Below are positions 39,134 to 50,600 of a DNA stretch of 64,000 nucleotides, one piece after another. The notes beneath the pieces are model-generated. The model worked only from the letters and a program-made list of their open reading frames with translations, did no database searches and was not told the DNA's origin. Both the position numbers and the translations under genes were made by a program. The DNA comes from Gracilaria domingensis (taxonomy: Eukaryota > Rhodophyta > Florideophyceae > Gracilariales > Gracilariaceae), in assembly GCA_022539475.1 (NCBI GenBank), contig VCMS01000087.1:111172-175171 (forward strand). Reading direction: 5' to 3'. Positions within the stretch are counted from its first letter, which is position 1. Each line of letters starts with the position of its first letter.

Positions 39134-40016
39134 TCACCTGCATGCTTCGTTTTGCCCTCCCCAACTCACCTTTTCTTAAGCTTGAGACTGCTTGCGCTAG
39201 TCGTGAGCGATACCACCTGTTCCGTCATGCTCGAAATGTACGTGTAATGAATTTATGAGTCATTTGACGTCATCATTGCGCCTTGACATAGATACTTCTG
39301 GACTTTCTCCGCTTCTGTACTGCAATCTTGGTATGAAGCCTGTGGCAGCATATGTGTATCCCCAAATTTGTGGTGACGAGGCCGTTATGATCGTGAGAAC
39401 GCTTCTCAAGTGATTCACTGTTCAACCATTCACACAATGTTGCTCGGTACCGTTACACAGTGTTGCAGCCATTTCTCCGACAACCTGCAAACTTATTGGC
39501 CCCCGCAATCGTACTGATATGCGCTCGCTGGCCCACGGCAATCGTCTCACTCCGTTTGCTACACACTGCCTCCAAACTTGCGATCTTCTTCAATAGTGTT
39601 GCCCTTGGTTGTATCAACTACGACGGTCTTGCAATGCGGGAATGCTCGTTTGGCAACGGCGCGCGCTGTTCTCACACGCTGTTCTCATGTAAAGACCCCT
39701 CTGTACCCCTTTCCATAGATACATGTTATGTACGATGAGTATGAAGATCCCAAAGTTAGTGTTCCAGTCAAAAAGATTCCTCTACCAAGCAAAAGTCTTC
39801 CGGGCAGTTTTTGCTTGATATAGGACGACGAGGTGAAACAATTCCGACATTATTCCACTACCGCAGCCCCCTCCCTCTCCCTCTCTCGCTCATCATATAC
39901 GTTCAGCTCTCATTAGTTTAATCAGAACCAAGTGCAGAGCACGTGTATAGTGCAGTCTCAAATCAATGGCAAATGGCAATAGAAAGGCCAACAGCAGTGT
40001 TGGCCAAAGACCTTTC
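39134..40016. other. Intergenic with inverted repeats
   Basis: No gene seen. Two hairpins stand out: CAAGCAAAA...TTTTGCTTG near 39,787-39,818, and GGCCAACA-GCAG-TGTTGGCC near 39,986-40,005, nested in outer AGAAAG/CTTTCT arms directly beside the MITE. Confidence 0.4.
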
Positions 40017-40390
40017 TTAACCCTTTCAACACAAAGTTCTTATGTCCAGTATAGTAGACATAAGCGTAAGCCAATGAGCTTGCAAAGACGGGTTGAAAAC
40101 CATTAAAATTAGCCAGATGTCATTGATTGATTGTTTTCTTGTGCATATTGATTTCTGTAAATGACGCTTATTGGCTAGCTATTTTGCAGAGTTTTTGAAG
40201 AGCCAATGGTAGCGCACAGCGTACGTAGTTACGTAAAGCATGCATAATATATGCTTATGTCTAGTATACTAGACATAAGCGAAATCACCACACGGCAGAA
40301 TAACAACCAATTGTTTTCGTTCGCGTCCAATCATTGTTGTATCTTATGTCAATTAGAACATACATAAGCGTTCAGTGTCCAAAGGGTTAA
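40017..40390. mobile_element. piggyBac-like MITE with TTAA ends
   Basis: A 374-base unit bounded by TTAA on both sides, with imperfect terminal inverted repeats beginning CCCTTT: left CCCTTTCAACACAAAGTTCT, right (reverse complement) CCCTTTGGACACTGAACGCT, both leading into CTTATGT. Internally, a 28-base perfect palindrome with half-site GCTTATGTCTAGTA lies at 40,253-40,280, and an imperfect copy at 40,039-40,066. TTAA targets with CCC-starting ends are the hallmark of piggyBac elements. It has no coding capacity. The right TTAA is immediately followed by another CCCTTTTGG end. Confidence 0.6.
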
Positions 40391-40889
40391 CCCTTTTGGG
40401 ACTAAAAATTCTTCTCTAGTGAGGTAGAAGTAAGAATAACCAATAATATTGCATGAAAAAGTTTCATATAGAGTGGTTTTAGAGCGACTAAAAAGTACAT
40501 TTGTACGCGTATGCCACAAAAAGGTAAATTATTGGCTAATGTGAATATTGATTGAATAACTGCCAATGGATTTGCGTTTCTTAAGTCTATTGAGAATTAA
40601 AAAAAAGACACTTGGCAGGAGTAGAACCAATTATTACTGTCAGGAATCGACAGTGCACCAACCAGACTTAGTTCTTGTGTCTATTGAGACAGACTGAACA
40701 ACAATGTGAGCTACCCAAGGATCTTATAGCCGTGTTCACTGTAGGGTCTGCGGTCGTTTCCGCAGAACAGCGACCAAAAGAATAAAGTTACTGAAAACAG
40801 AAGCCGTACATGAGCTGAGTCAAATCAGCTGACAGATCAAGACGCTTAAGTTCTCGTTCACTTCCGTTCACTTTGCAAATGGCACGAAT

Positions 40890-41556
40890 ATGTTTATTGC
40901 CAATGTTTCTAGACGCATATACAAAGCAGAGCGAGAGACGCTGGATCTTCAGTCGCTAATTAGTCATTTGATCAACAACAAACACGTATATCCTCTTTAT
41001 AATGCAGAAACCTTCACACGCTTTACAGATAGCATGCAGCAAGATGAATTCCTCAAAGAGTCCCATCTAATGAAGTACATGTGCGACAAGAGAAAAACAT
41101 ATATATGTGGAAGTTACTACATCAGAAGCCAAGCGCTTGTGAGGTACTGCAAAACTTTCCCCATTCCCAGATTGCAAGGTACTTGGGTTGTTATGTAGAT
41201 GATGGATTTGTCGTAGAACTCTGCTTCGGACGGTAAAATAAAAGTCTTATCAAAAGAGTTAAGCGCTGCCCTCGTGATGTCGACAAACGTTTTGTCTACA
41301 AGCTGTAAGAAAAGAAGTTCGACACTTGCATGCCTTGGGATTCTGCCACAATGACATTAGCCCTGACAACATAATGTTCGACAATCACAATATGCCTGTG
41401 ATTGTAGACTTTGATTCATGTTAACTCGAAGGACTTCCGTTGGGGCCAAAAAGTGGAACTCTGGGATTTTTCAAAGCAGATGCGACGATCTCGGAGACCG
41501 AGAACGATTGCTATGCATTGCAGAAACTGGAAGAATACTTGGATGAATATGCCTAA
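40890..41556 (+). pseudogene. Decayed protein kinase gene
   Basis: Reading across frames gives a clear kinase-like series. N-lobe-like CEVLQNFPHSQIARYLGC and DDGFVVELCF lie at about 41,130-41,230, followed by an in-frame TAA (41,234), then SLIKRVKRCPRDVDKRFVY, a second TAA (41,306), a frameshift, then VRHLHALGFCHND (catalytic loop HND in place of HRD), PDNIMFDNHNMPVIVDFDS (DFD in place of DFG), a third stop (41,422) and SGTLGFFKADATISETENDC to a TAA at 41,554. The HND/DFD pattern and the ETENDCYAL motif match a fungal-type small protein-kinase family. Three stops and at least one frameshift make it a pseudogene. The upstream frame from 40,890 may be its N-terminus. Confidence 0.7.
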
Positions 41557-43281
41557 AGTCATTTTCCCATAGGAGCCAGGTGAAGAGCACGTAATACTTT
41601 GCTATGCTAGAGATATGCGACAGGGGATTGTTTCAAGCAGGTTAAGCCACATCCGTAGGATGCATCCGCCAGTTTGACACTTTGATATCCTAGGGAGGTA
41701 GTCTATCTTTTTGTTTTCCTGCTGCATTAAGATTTGGCGTCATCGTCAGTTCCTCATGCGGAGTGGAAGAAGAGGCAAATGAGTAGAACAGAGAAGTTCT
41801 CAGTTGCATCGAGCCGTGCACTTTTTCTCAGAACTTTTGTACGATTCCCAAATTTGGGCTTTCTGAAGGGTATCCATGGATAACTTTCGAAGATCTACGT
41901 CGTTTATCAAAAGAGAAAGAGGCGTTTGTCTACGTTTATCACTGATAAGTTATCAAAGGCTGTGCAGCTTGGCCTTTTAAACCAGAAGCTTTTCGATTTT
42001 CTTGGGAAACGCGTTCGTTTATTCGCCTTTTTTAAGTGACATACTTCTTGACTGTTGGCCTCCGTTGGAGATCCGTCTGCTGGCTTTAGCCCCGATCGCC
42101 GAAGCGTTCGGACCCAGGCATGTCGCAGAGAGGCGAGTAGCACGTTCGCAAAGTGACACACGCTTTCTTGCCAGTCATGCTTCATATATATTCACATCTT
42201 TGTCGTTTGTCCTTCGGTGCGCTCCTTTGACTAATCTTCCATATTGAAGAGTTCGAATGTCGGCAATGACTATCATTCTGCTGCTCTGTGTTAAACACCA
42301 CAGGCCAAATCGACCCAGCTTGCGCTTAACAACAGGGTATGGATAGAAAGGAGGGTAAAAGAGCGAGCTCGGTAGCAAACGACACTGTGCCTGAACGTTC
42401 GTGCTGTGGTGGTGTTAGTGGAGTGTCTGAAGCCGGCGCTCTGACGTTAACGAAGATCTTCAAGTTGTCTGGAGCAGCGCCGGCGTCACCGTCATAAGAG
42501 TCAAACGCAGCACCTCCTTTCGCGATAGAACCTCTTCTCGTCCCTCGAAACACCACAAAACACTATGAAGTAGTTGTAGTACAGCCACTGATGATATCAT
42601 ATTAGTAAGACACGATCCTACGCGCTTTTCATGCATATATGTATTCCAGTGTTGAACAGAAAGTAGGATTATTTCCACCATATTTCCTCTACCCCAAATA
42701 TGCATCCTGGACAGGAAAGATGTGAGGTTGTTCTGCTGGCCAAGATTCTCATGCGGTTTTATCCATACACTTCGAATTTAATATCTAAACAGATCTGGGC
42801 TAGAGATCGGTTCTACAACTCTGCACATAACTGGGTTCATTCTACCTTCGGTACAATTGTATTGCCAAGATTCTTGGGCATTGCCACGACGCAAAGACAA
42901 TTGTCAGAATGACGGTCACGCACCTCTTCTGTGCTTTGATTCGTATCAAGGAGACATGTGCAGTAACGTTTTGCGCCGAGCTGTTTTGCAGTTCCCATTG
43001 CTCCAGATTGGTAGCTATATATTGTACCAACTCATAAAGCAATGACTGCACTTTGTAAGGAATTCCTTCACAATTCATCTCACATACGCTTTCTGTCAAG
43101 ATCCCTACAATGTGATCACCTGCGGCGATCGAACTGTGATTGACCTCGGCATCCGCAAGGGACATAGTTGCGCTTATTACTCGTATCGGAAGATAGTTTT
43201 CCTGGCAATTCCCATATGTCCAGCGATTTGACAAAATGCTGAACTACCAAAACTCTGCGAAGGAGAAACAGAAGTATATCC
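41557..43281. other. Intergenic, 1.7 kb, unassigned frames
   Basis: Only short frames. A minus-strand frame at 42,842-43,234 (130 residues) has protein-like composition but no recognisable motif; it lies just downstream of the stop of the Arg/Asp-rich gene on the same strand. I do not call it. Confidence 0.4.
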
Positions 43282-45489
43282 TCATTCTTTCTCCTCCTTT
43301 TGATCCATCACATTCTCATTCATTGTGGAGCAGTTGCGATTACTCAAATCTCTCCCCCCAGCTTCGTCTTCTTCTCTCACTCTTTCTAGATCTATTGGAA
43401 ATGATCTCGACTCAAGAGCTTCACCTGTCGAAGTCTCATCAGTCTCTCGCTCGATCACAACATCATTTTCCCTCGCCTCTTTCTGTTGAATATTACGCTC
43501 AGGGCGAACTGTACCTTGAATTGCTACACAGGTCTTACTTGTTCCCTGCCTTGCCTCGCCCGCACAACCATTGCCATTCCTATTGCTGTTCTTCTTTTCG
43601 TTGGTATCAGCATTCAGGTGTGGGGGACCGACTGCTTTTCCACCGTCTTGTCTAACTATGCAGGGAATCATCTTCTCATTTCGACTCTCTCTTTGAGTTG
43701 CCCTGTTAATCCCCTTGCTCTCACAGTTGCGATCATTCACGATTCCCATTTCATCATCCCTTATGCTCCCATCCGAATTTGAGTTCTTTGAGCTTTCGTC
43801 TGCGTGTTGAACTACATTCTCGCTCTTCTTCTCGCCACCGTCTGCTCTCGTAACGGCTGTACCATCGGCGTCCTCGCTCGCCGTTGCACCCTGGTTTTCA
43901 TTCTCTGTTTCGGTCTTACTCGCATCCCCAATTTCCCCACTTCTCCTCATCTCCGCTTCAATGCGCTTATAAGCCTCTGGAATTTTCTCACTGGGGGGCG
44001 TACTCCAAACTTCCTCGACGTGAACAACATACCCATATTTGAAAACAGCCGGGTCGTACACAATGTTTTCATCTATGGGCACTTCTTGCACAACAGTAGG
44101 TCCTACAGGTTCACTAAATTCCTGCTGGAATCTTCCTCTACCTGTCCCCCCGTAGCATCGACCCCGACTCGGACGCGGGGTGTCAAATCGATTAAACTGA
44201 CGACGATCCTGTTGAGCACCTTCTTGAGGACGAATACCTCTGAAACGGTGGTCATCGCGGTCGCGAGGTCCAGTACCACGACGAAACTCGTTCCTTGCCT
44301 GATCGGCATGCCTGTGAGCTCCAAAACCAGGTTGATTTTCGTCACGTGCCTGGTCTCCACGTTCACGATGTCTGAAACCAGAGCGAACATCTCCAAGTGA
44401 TTGATTACTACGTTCACGGTCTCCAAAGCCACGACGATGGTCATCCAATCCAGAGCGCATCGGACGAGTCTCAGGCATTTCGTGGAACCTTTCCGTTTGA
44501 GCATCCATGTCATTGTCTTCGCCTCCATTCCCTTGAGAGACTCTCCCTCTTCTTACCAGGTTGCCGACACGTGCGTCACCAGAACTGTCTCTGCGTTTGT
44601 GATGTAGATCATCACCACTTCGCGCTCCCCTGGTTGGAGAGTTCTCTATCCTGGCCTCGCCTGGAGAACCCAATGAACGATAGCGCCCAGTGCGTCTCTC
44701 CTGAGGCGGAGAGGTGTCGCTAGCGCGTCGCTTGGATGGTCTTGCAGATTGCTCTTCGTCACCTTCATTTTCAAACTCTTGTCTGCTTCTTCGCCCGTAA
44801 GCTCTGTCTCGATGACGTTCATAATCGAAATGAGCCTCTCCATTATCATACGAATACCTCCTACCTTGTGGAACATTCCTTCCGGTGTCCTCACGTGGGT
44901 ATACGTCATACATGCGATTCGTCCGGCGCTCAAAACTACGTATATCACCAATACGAGACCCAAAATCTTCCTCTCTATCAGAACCACCGAAGTGGCGACG
45001 GTCACTGCGTGAATTATCTCCGGTGCTTCGCCGTCGCTTTGCAGGCTCACTCTCGCATTCTTCTGAGCGCTCCCTCTTCAGGTTATTTCGATTAGTCTCA
45101 TGGGAATCCGGTCCTTCGCATTTATCACGTCTGCGCCGACTTCGCATCTCAGAAGACCCTGTTTCCTCCATTTCTTCATGAAGACGTCTACTATGTGTGT
45201 AACGATCGTATCCATCTGCAGGCGCGTCATGTTCGTACTGGTTACCAGAATATCGGCCGGAATGGCGACGGTGATCTTCACGCTCGTAGTTGCTGGGACG
45301 GACTTCGTCATATCGGTCGTATCCTCGACGACCGTCTCCGTATCGATCATCCCTGTCCCATCTTTCCCTCTCGTGTGCGTAGTGATTCCTACGCTCCGAA
45401 GACCACTCACCTCGCCTACCATTCGAGCGATGACGGCCTTCTGAATCATAGTCCCGATCACGCTCCCCGCGATAATATCTTTCAGGCAT
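43282..45489 (-). CDS. Arg/Asp/Glu-rich disordered nuclear protein
   Basis: 735 residues from the first true ATG (MPERYYRGERDRDYDSEGRH). The first ~430 residues are dominated by RD, RE, RS and DR dipeptides with Gly and Tyr, as in RNA-processing and splicing-associated proteins; an RGRCYGGTGRGRF patch near residue 445 resembles an RGG box. A short hydrophobic block follows (VVQEVPIDENIVYDPAVFKY, then YVVHVEEVW), the only stretch that could be a conserved binding motif; the rest is acidic and Asn/Ser-rich. I recognise no folded domain. A likely 5' UTR intron precedes it. A role in mRNA metabolism is inferred from composition only. Confidence 0.75.
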   Translation of the reverse strand: MPERYYRGERDRDYDSEGRHRSNGRRGEWSSERRNHYAHERERWDRDDRYGDGRRGYDRYDEVRPSNYEREDHRRHSGRYSGNQYEHDAPADGYDRYTHSRRLHEEMEETGSSEMRSRRRRDKCEGPDSHETNRNNLKRERSEECESEPAKRRRSTGDNSRSDRRHFGGSDREEDFGSRIGDIRSFERRTNRMYDVYPREDTGRNVPQGRRYSYDNGEAHFDYERHRDRAYGRRSRQEFENEGDEEQSARPSKRRASDTSPPQERRTGRYRSLGSPGEARIENSPTRGARSGDDLHHKRRDSSGDARVGNLVRRGRVSQGNGGEDNDMDAQTERFHEMPETRPMRSGLDDHRRGFGDRERSNQSLGDVRSGFRHRERGDQARDENQPGFGAHRHADQARNEFRRGTGPRDRDDHRFRGIRPQEGAQQDRRQFNRFDTPRPSRGRCYGGTGRGRFQQEFSEPVGPTVVQEVPIDENIVYDPAVFKYGYVVHVEEVWSTPPSEKIPEAYKRIEAEMRRSGEIGDASKTETENENQGATASEDADGTAVTRADGGEKKSENVVQHADESSKNSNSDGSIRDDEMGIVNDRNCESKGINRATQRESRNEKMIPCIVRQDGGKAVGPPHLNADTNEKKNSNRNGNGCAGEARQGTSKTCVAIQGTVRPERNIQQKEARENDVVIERETDETSTGEALESRSFPIDLERVREEDEAGGRDLSNRNCSTMNENVMDQKEEKE

Positions 45490-45514
45490 AGTGCTAGAGG
45501 GCACCAACAAGTTT

Positions 45515-45607
45515 CTGCAACAGAGAAAGAAAACAATTTGCTAAGATTGGGAGAGGACCAGAGATATGTGGAAATCCGAAGCCGAGCTACTCTCATAAAA
45601 TACTTAC
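45515..45607 (-). other. Probable 5' UTR intron of the Arg/Asp-rich gene
   Basis: On the minus strand a consensus donor GTAAGTA begins at 45,607, and a strong acceptor TTTTCTTTCTCTGTTGCAG ends at 45,515, 26 bases before the ATG. Joining the flanks does not extend the reading frame (a stop lies upstream), so the intron is in the leader. 93 nt long. Confidence 0.6.
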
Positions 45608-46642
45608 GCCAAGGAGTTTCAGGATCTATGTTTGAACGAATCGGTATGACTTCGTTTTTCAACAGTCGTTTTGTGATGAAGATGAGAACCAAAACAAAGC
45701 AACGTGCGTTTCACATCCTGATCTTGTTCGTTGAGAACCCACGAAAAGACAAGAACGGTACCCATTGTTCCCAATGAGACGAAGGAATTAATTGAAACGT
45801 TGCTTACGAACTATAGAAGTTCGGCAACGTTTCCCCGATCAAAGGGGCCAGGATTGTAAGAATGGAACATCACATTTCCCGTTTAATATCGGTCGATTAG
45901 GAACGGTAGAGTCCATTATCATTTCAGAAACGTATTCATCGGCATTACTCCGTTATAACAATGCGGGAAATATGGTCCACTTCTAAGTTTGAACACGGGG
46001 TGGGGAGTGTGAAACGGTTGGAAATGAAGCTATGCTAGAAAGGTTTCGCAGTGAAACCCGAGAATATATCATTATCGCGATGTGGGCAAGTGGTAGAATG
46101 AATGAATGGTAGAAGTGCATTGTCCCCCCCCCCCCCCCCTTGAGTGCAAAAGTCAAGGATATCCTTAAGATAACCCCGGAACAGCTCACAGAGAACCCAG
46201 CGAGCATTATGCCTCATCCTAGAGGCATCTTGAAGATAGGGGTGCTGCGGAACATACCTTCGGTGTGGCCTTCAATTGAGCTAATCGAGGTGCCCGCAGT
46301 AGTTCGCTATGCATCCAATTAATGCGCGACACGTCTCATTCCAAAAGTAAGCAGATGCAACTGCAACCAACGGCTGTGGTTGCACGCCCAAAATGTCTTT
46401 ACGTGTAGCCTGTACCAAACGTAACCTGTAAGGCAGATTATACAACGTAGATACCTCTATGGAATAGTTACAACAGGCTTGGGATCACTGATGGTGAATG
46501 CCAGACGGGTCCGACAGTTGTTGCCTCTGAAGCAGCGAAGTCGATCATCAAGTGACGATCCGTATGCACTGCTTTCTACATACTTATCAAAGCTTCTCGT
46601 TTCGAACTCCATCCAGACCTGGCACCGTGACAATTGTTCCTC
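45608..46642. other. Intergenic with a 16-base C run
   Basis: Promoters of the divergent Arg/Asp-rich and DPH6-like genes. A run of 16 C occupies 46,124-46,139. No gene recognised. Confidence 0.45.
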
Positions 46643-47461
46643 ATGATCAAATCCATGCCCTTTCAGACGGTTCCACTGGACATTGAGGAACTGCACCAAG
46701 CTGCTTGCAAAGCCAAACAGTCTCACTATGTCGACCCTGATACAAAACTCATGGTCTTCACAGCGTATTATCTCTCAAAGCGTAAATGCTGCGGATGTGG
46801 CTGTCGCCATTGTCCATATAAACCGAGGACACTACCCCACCAAACCTCTCGCCTGCTCCATGGCAAGTTTGATGATCTTCCACCAGTTGTCGATGTCCTT
46901 TTCTGGTCAGGGGGTAAGGATAGTTATCTGGCTTTCCGAGCGATGCGACGCGCTGCCCTCCGACCTGTCATTCTGCTTACCACTTTTGATGCCGCTTCCG
47001 GCATTGTCGCCCATCAGGAGGTCTCAATAGGCAACATTGTGCGTCAAGCCAAAACTCTGAATGTCCCTCTTCTTGGGATTCCCGTCGAAGGTGGCGCTTA
47101 CGTTCGTCTCGTCACAGCTGGCTTGGATCGCTTACGGGACCATGGGGTTGAGATTATGCGAGTGGCGTTTGGCGATTTGCATCTACAACATGTCAGAACT
47201 TGGAGAGAGAGTGAGCTTACTGCATTAGGGGCACAACTGTTTTATCCGGTGTGGGGCGTCCCCTATCAGTCTTTGCTAAAGGAACTAGAGGATTCCAATA
47301 TTACTATTCGAATCAGTGCCGTAGATCGAGACCGTACGGCTTTGAAACACGTCAAGATTGGTGATAAATTCTCCTCTCAATTTGTGAATCAGCTGTCAGA
47401 CGAGATCGATCGTTTTGGTGAAAATGGAGAGTTCCACACATTAGTTGAGTTATGGAGGTAG
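46643..47461 (+). CDS. DUF5522 + diphthine-ammonia-ligase-like ATPase fusion
   Basis: 272 residues from ATG 46,643. Residues about 12-65 are a DUF5522-type zinc motif: CKAKQSHYVDPDTKLMVFTA, then CCGCGCRHCPY. The following domain is an adenine-nucleotide alpha-hydrolase of the diphthine-ammonia ligase (DPH6)/PP-loop type: DVLFWSGGKDSYLAF is the pyrophosphate loop, with later VRVAF-like GDLHLQHVRTWRE and FYPVWGVPYQSLLKEL and the conserved GENGEFHT near the end. The family amidates diphthine on EF2; whether this fused form does so is unknown. It ends soon after GEFHT. A GTAGTT/TTGTTAG pair just at the stop could be a 48-nt intron (47,458-47,505) leading to about 43 further codons. Confidence 0.82.
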   Translation: MIKSMPFQTVPLDIEELHQAACKAKQSHYVDPDTKLMVFTAYYLSKRKCCGCGCRHCPYKPRTLPHQTSRLLHGKFDDLPPVVDVLFWSGGKDSYLAFRAMRRAALRPVILLTTFDAASGIVAHQEVSIGNIVRQAKTLNVPLLGIPVEGGAYVRLVTAGLDRLRDHGVEIMRVAFGDLHLQHVRTWRESELTALGAQLFYPVWGVPYQSLLKELEDSNITIRISAVDRDRTALKHVKIGDKFSSQFVNQLSDEIDRFGENGEFHTLVELWR

Positions 47462-47613
47462 TTTTATCATTCATGTTCTCTACAGTTATATGTGCTTTTT
47501 GTTAGGCGGGTGTTCCGTGAGGCATTTCCCGTAACTAAGGATACCTCAGAGATATGCGTTGAGCTTGGTTGTTTGATCGTATTCCGTACGTCGTGGTTGC
47601 GTTATGCATGTTT

Positions 47614-50600
47614 CTACGGTGTGTCTGGGCCGGCCTGAGGTTCGTGTCCAGGTGAGAGAACAGGTTTTCTGCAGAAGGGACATGAGTCGTGTTCAAGCAA
47701 ATCCTCACCTCCAAACCACTGCATAATGCATTCATTATGAAACAGATGGTCGCAGCGCAGTTTCATGGTTTTCTCGCCTTCCTTGAACTGATTCTGACAG
47801 ATTACACAAAGATCTGTCTCGGCGGAAGAATTACCGCCCTCAGGAACTTCGAAAATTCCCACTTCTGTTATCTCGTTTAGCGAAGTTGCCATTGATCGGT
47901 AGATGAGAGTCATCACCTTCTGGTGACCCCGTTCTGATGCCCTACGATACGGAGTCTTACGATGCTTGTCCCGTGCACCGACATCCGCTCCGTACTTGAG
48001 CAATGCCTCTACAGTTTCTTCGCTTCCTGTTTCGGCAGCAAGGTGCAGTGGCGTGAGCAATTTATCATTCGCTGGAGAAGGCTTCGCCCCTCGTCGAAGA
48101 AGGAGGCGAACATTTTGATATAAACCCTTGTAGCACGCGTTGTGCAAAGGGGTATCCCTTTCATTATCCAGCATCTCCAGATCAGCTCCGTTGGCCATCA
48201 GCAATTGCATACTTACCCTGCCCTGCTCTCGACCAGCAGCAATATGAAGTGGTGTGGCTTTGTCTTTGTTAACCTTGTTAACATCTGCACCGCTCCTTAT
48301 CAACAACCAAATTAGTCTAGCGTCACCGAGAAAGCAAGCAATATGAAGAGCAGTCAGTCCCTGGGGTCCACTACAGTCGGCATCGACTTTTGCTTCCAAG
48401 AGAGTGCTAACGACATCAAAATGTTGATGTCTAGTGGCGAGCTGTAATGGAAGATACCCATTCTCGTCGGGCAATGTACAATTTGCGCCTCCCTCGACCA
48501 GAAGCTTGCAGGAAGTTGTGTTTCCGTTAAGCGCTGCTAAATGAAGAGCAGTGAACCCGTCTCCTTTAGCGAAGTCCAGAGACGCTTTTGTGGTGATAAG
48601 CATCCCAATAATTTCTGCGTTACCCAGGCGGGCTGCGAACATCACAGGGGTGAAGCCACTGTACCTACCACCTTGAGGAACCACTTTATCCACATCGCAA
48701 CAGTGCTCCAGTAAAATTCGTGCGACTTCTTCATGACCACTGTCACAAGCAATGTGAAGTGGAGTGAGCCCATCACCGCGAACAACATTTGCATTTGCTC
48801 CTCCTTCTAAGAGTACACGAGTCATATCTCCAGAACCGTTACTGCATGCCATGTGTAGGGGGGCCACGCCGTCATGGTTCGTCTTGTTTGCATCAGCGCC
48901 AAGCGCCAATAACTTGCGCGTGGGCTCGACTTGTCTTTCGATTACGCAATGATGTAGGAGAGTGTTTCCCGCATCAGATGGCAACTCGAGATCCAAAGCT
49001 TCCTGTCGTTCATCGGCATCCATAGTTTCAAGATGATCCAAAAGTATGCATAACTGGTCAAAATCCTTTCTGCCGAGGATAAGTCTGGTTGGTGTTAGAG
49101 CTGTATTGCGGTTCATGTTGATCTTGGCGCCATAGGACAAAAGCTTCCGTAGAACCTCCGTGCTTCCTGACTGGGCGCTAGCGAGTAGAATAGCTGTTTC
49201 TCTGTCCTCTGTTTGGGCGTTGAGATCGCAGCCTTTTCGGATAAGCACGTCAACTGCTTCAGAAGCTCCAAATCGTGCGGCGACATGCAGCGGATTCCAA
49301 CCATCATCATCTACCGCATTGATGTCAACATCACAGTTATCAAGCAAATACTCGATGATGTCAACTCGAGAACCGCTCGTTTTCACAGCCTCGTGAAGAG
49401 CGGTCCAGTTCTCGATATCTTTGGCGTGAATTCGAGCTCCAGCTTTGACTAGTAAGTCTAAGCACGGCAGGGAGTGATGCCTAATCGCCATAAAGACCGC
49501 TGTCTTTCCGCTGTCATTCATGTGCTCAATTGAATCCTTGAACTCGTCCAAGCTCAACAAATACTTAAGAACTTTAGGACGATCGTTCGAACAAGCCAGA
49601 TGGAGGAGGCTTGCACCTCGATCGCGATTGCTACGAGCTGGAGGTCGTGATGTCGACAACACGCGGAAAGACTCTCGAAAAACTGATTGCAACGCACGAA
49701 ACACCTCCGCCGCGGGGTCATTGGCTTCTTGAGGTGCGCCACCGACTTCGCCCTCAGTAGTCCCACCTACCTGTTCGGAGTCCTCTGCTATGGTTTGACC
49801 AGAAGTTTCGACTGAAGTTCCAGTCGTCGACTGTTCCGGGACTGGATAGTTGCACTCTCGTACCACATATTTCGTGATCGCTCTTATCTTCCTTTCTTCG
49901 TCTTTTGAATTTCCCTCCCCATGCTCTTCATTCTCATTTGCAGTTGGTAACGAGTGCAGGTTTGATACAGCTTCCTCGCGACGAGCCGCAGCAAAATCGT
50001 GTTCTATAAGGAGTTTGACGCAACTTACATGGCCTGCTTCGACAGCCAAGTGAACAGGGCGTCTCCCGTCATTGCCCCAAGCTTCAAAATCTGCGCTGCA
50101 GTTAAGCAGAGTTTTTAAGGACAAGTGAAGTCCCTTTGAAGCCGCGAATCGCAGGTAGGACCATGTGCAATTATCTGACTTATCAACCTTCCGGTTGGAG
50201 AAGGGCTCATCCAAGTTTGCGCCGGCCTTCGACAAAATTCGGATTGCTCGCGTATTCTGAAGCCTCACAGCCCTCGACAAAGGCGAAAGTCCTTCGGCAT
50301 CTCTGACCGAAAAGATTCCCTCTGCTGGTATCTCAAACTCCCCATCAGGAGTCAGCACTTTCTTTTCGGAACAACCAGCTAGCAACGAAACAATTACGTT
50401 AAGAATACGTGTATCAGGTTGTTCCGCGACGTAGTGGAGAGGACTTTCTCCCAACCATCTTGAACGCGCGAGCGCTGCTCGATTTCTTGTGAAAGAATGT
50501 CGAACGTTGGAACTTTGCGAAAAGATAGAGTTCAGATCTGCGGCGGAGAGCGGTTTCAGCAAGAGAAGCGGGGAAACGGACTTGTCGAGGAAAGCTTCTC

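Noticed and set aside
42842-43234. 130-residue minus-strand frame
   Set aside because: Protein-like composition but no recognisable domain, repeat or promoter; left unannotated as a gene.
46634-46642. TTG-initiated extension of the DPH6-like protein, and likewise 45,510 for the Arg/Asp-rich protein
   Set aside because: Nuclear genes rarely start at TTG; good ATG codons lie a few codons downstream.
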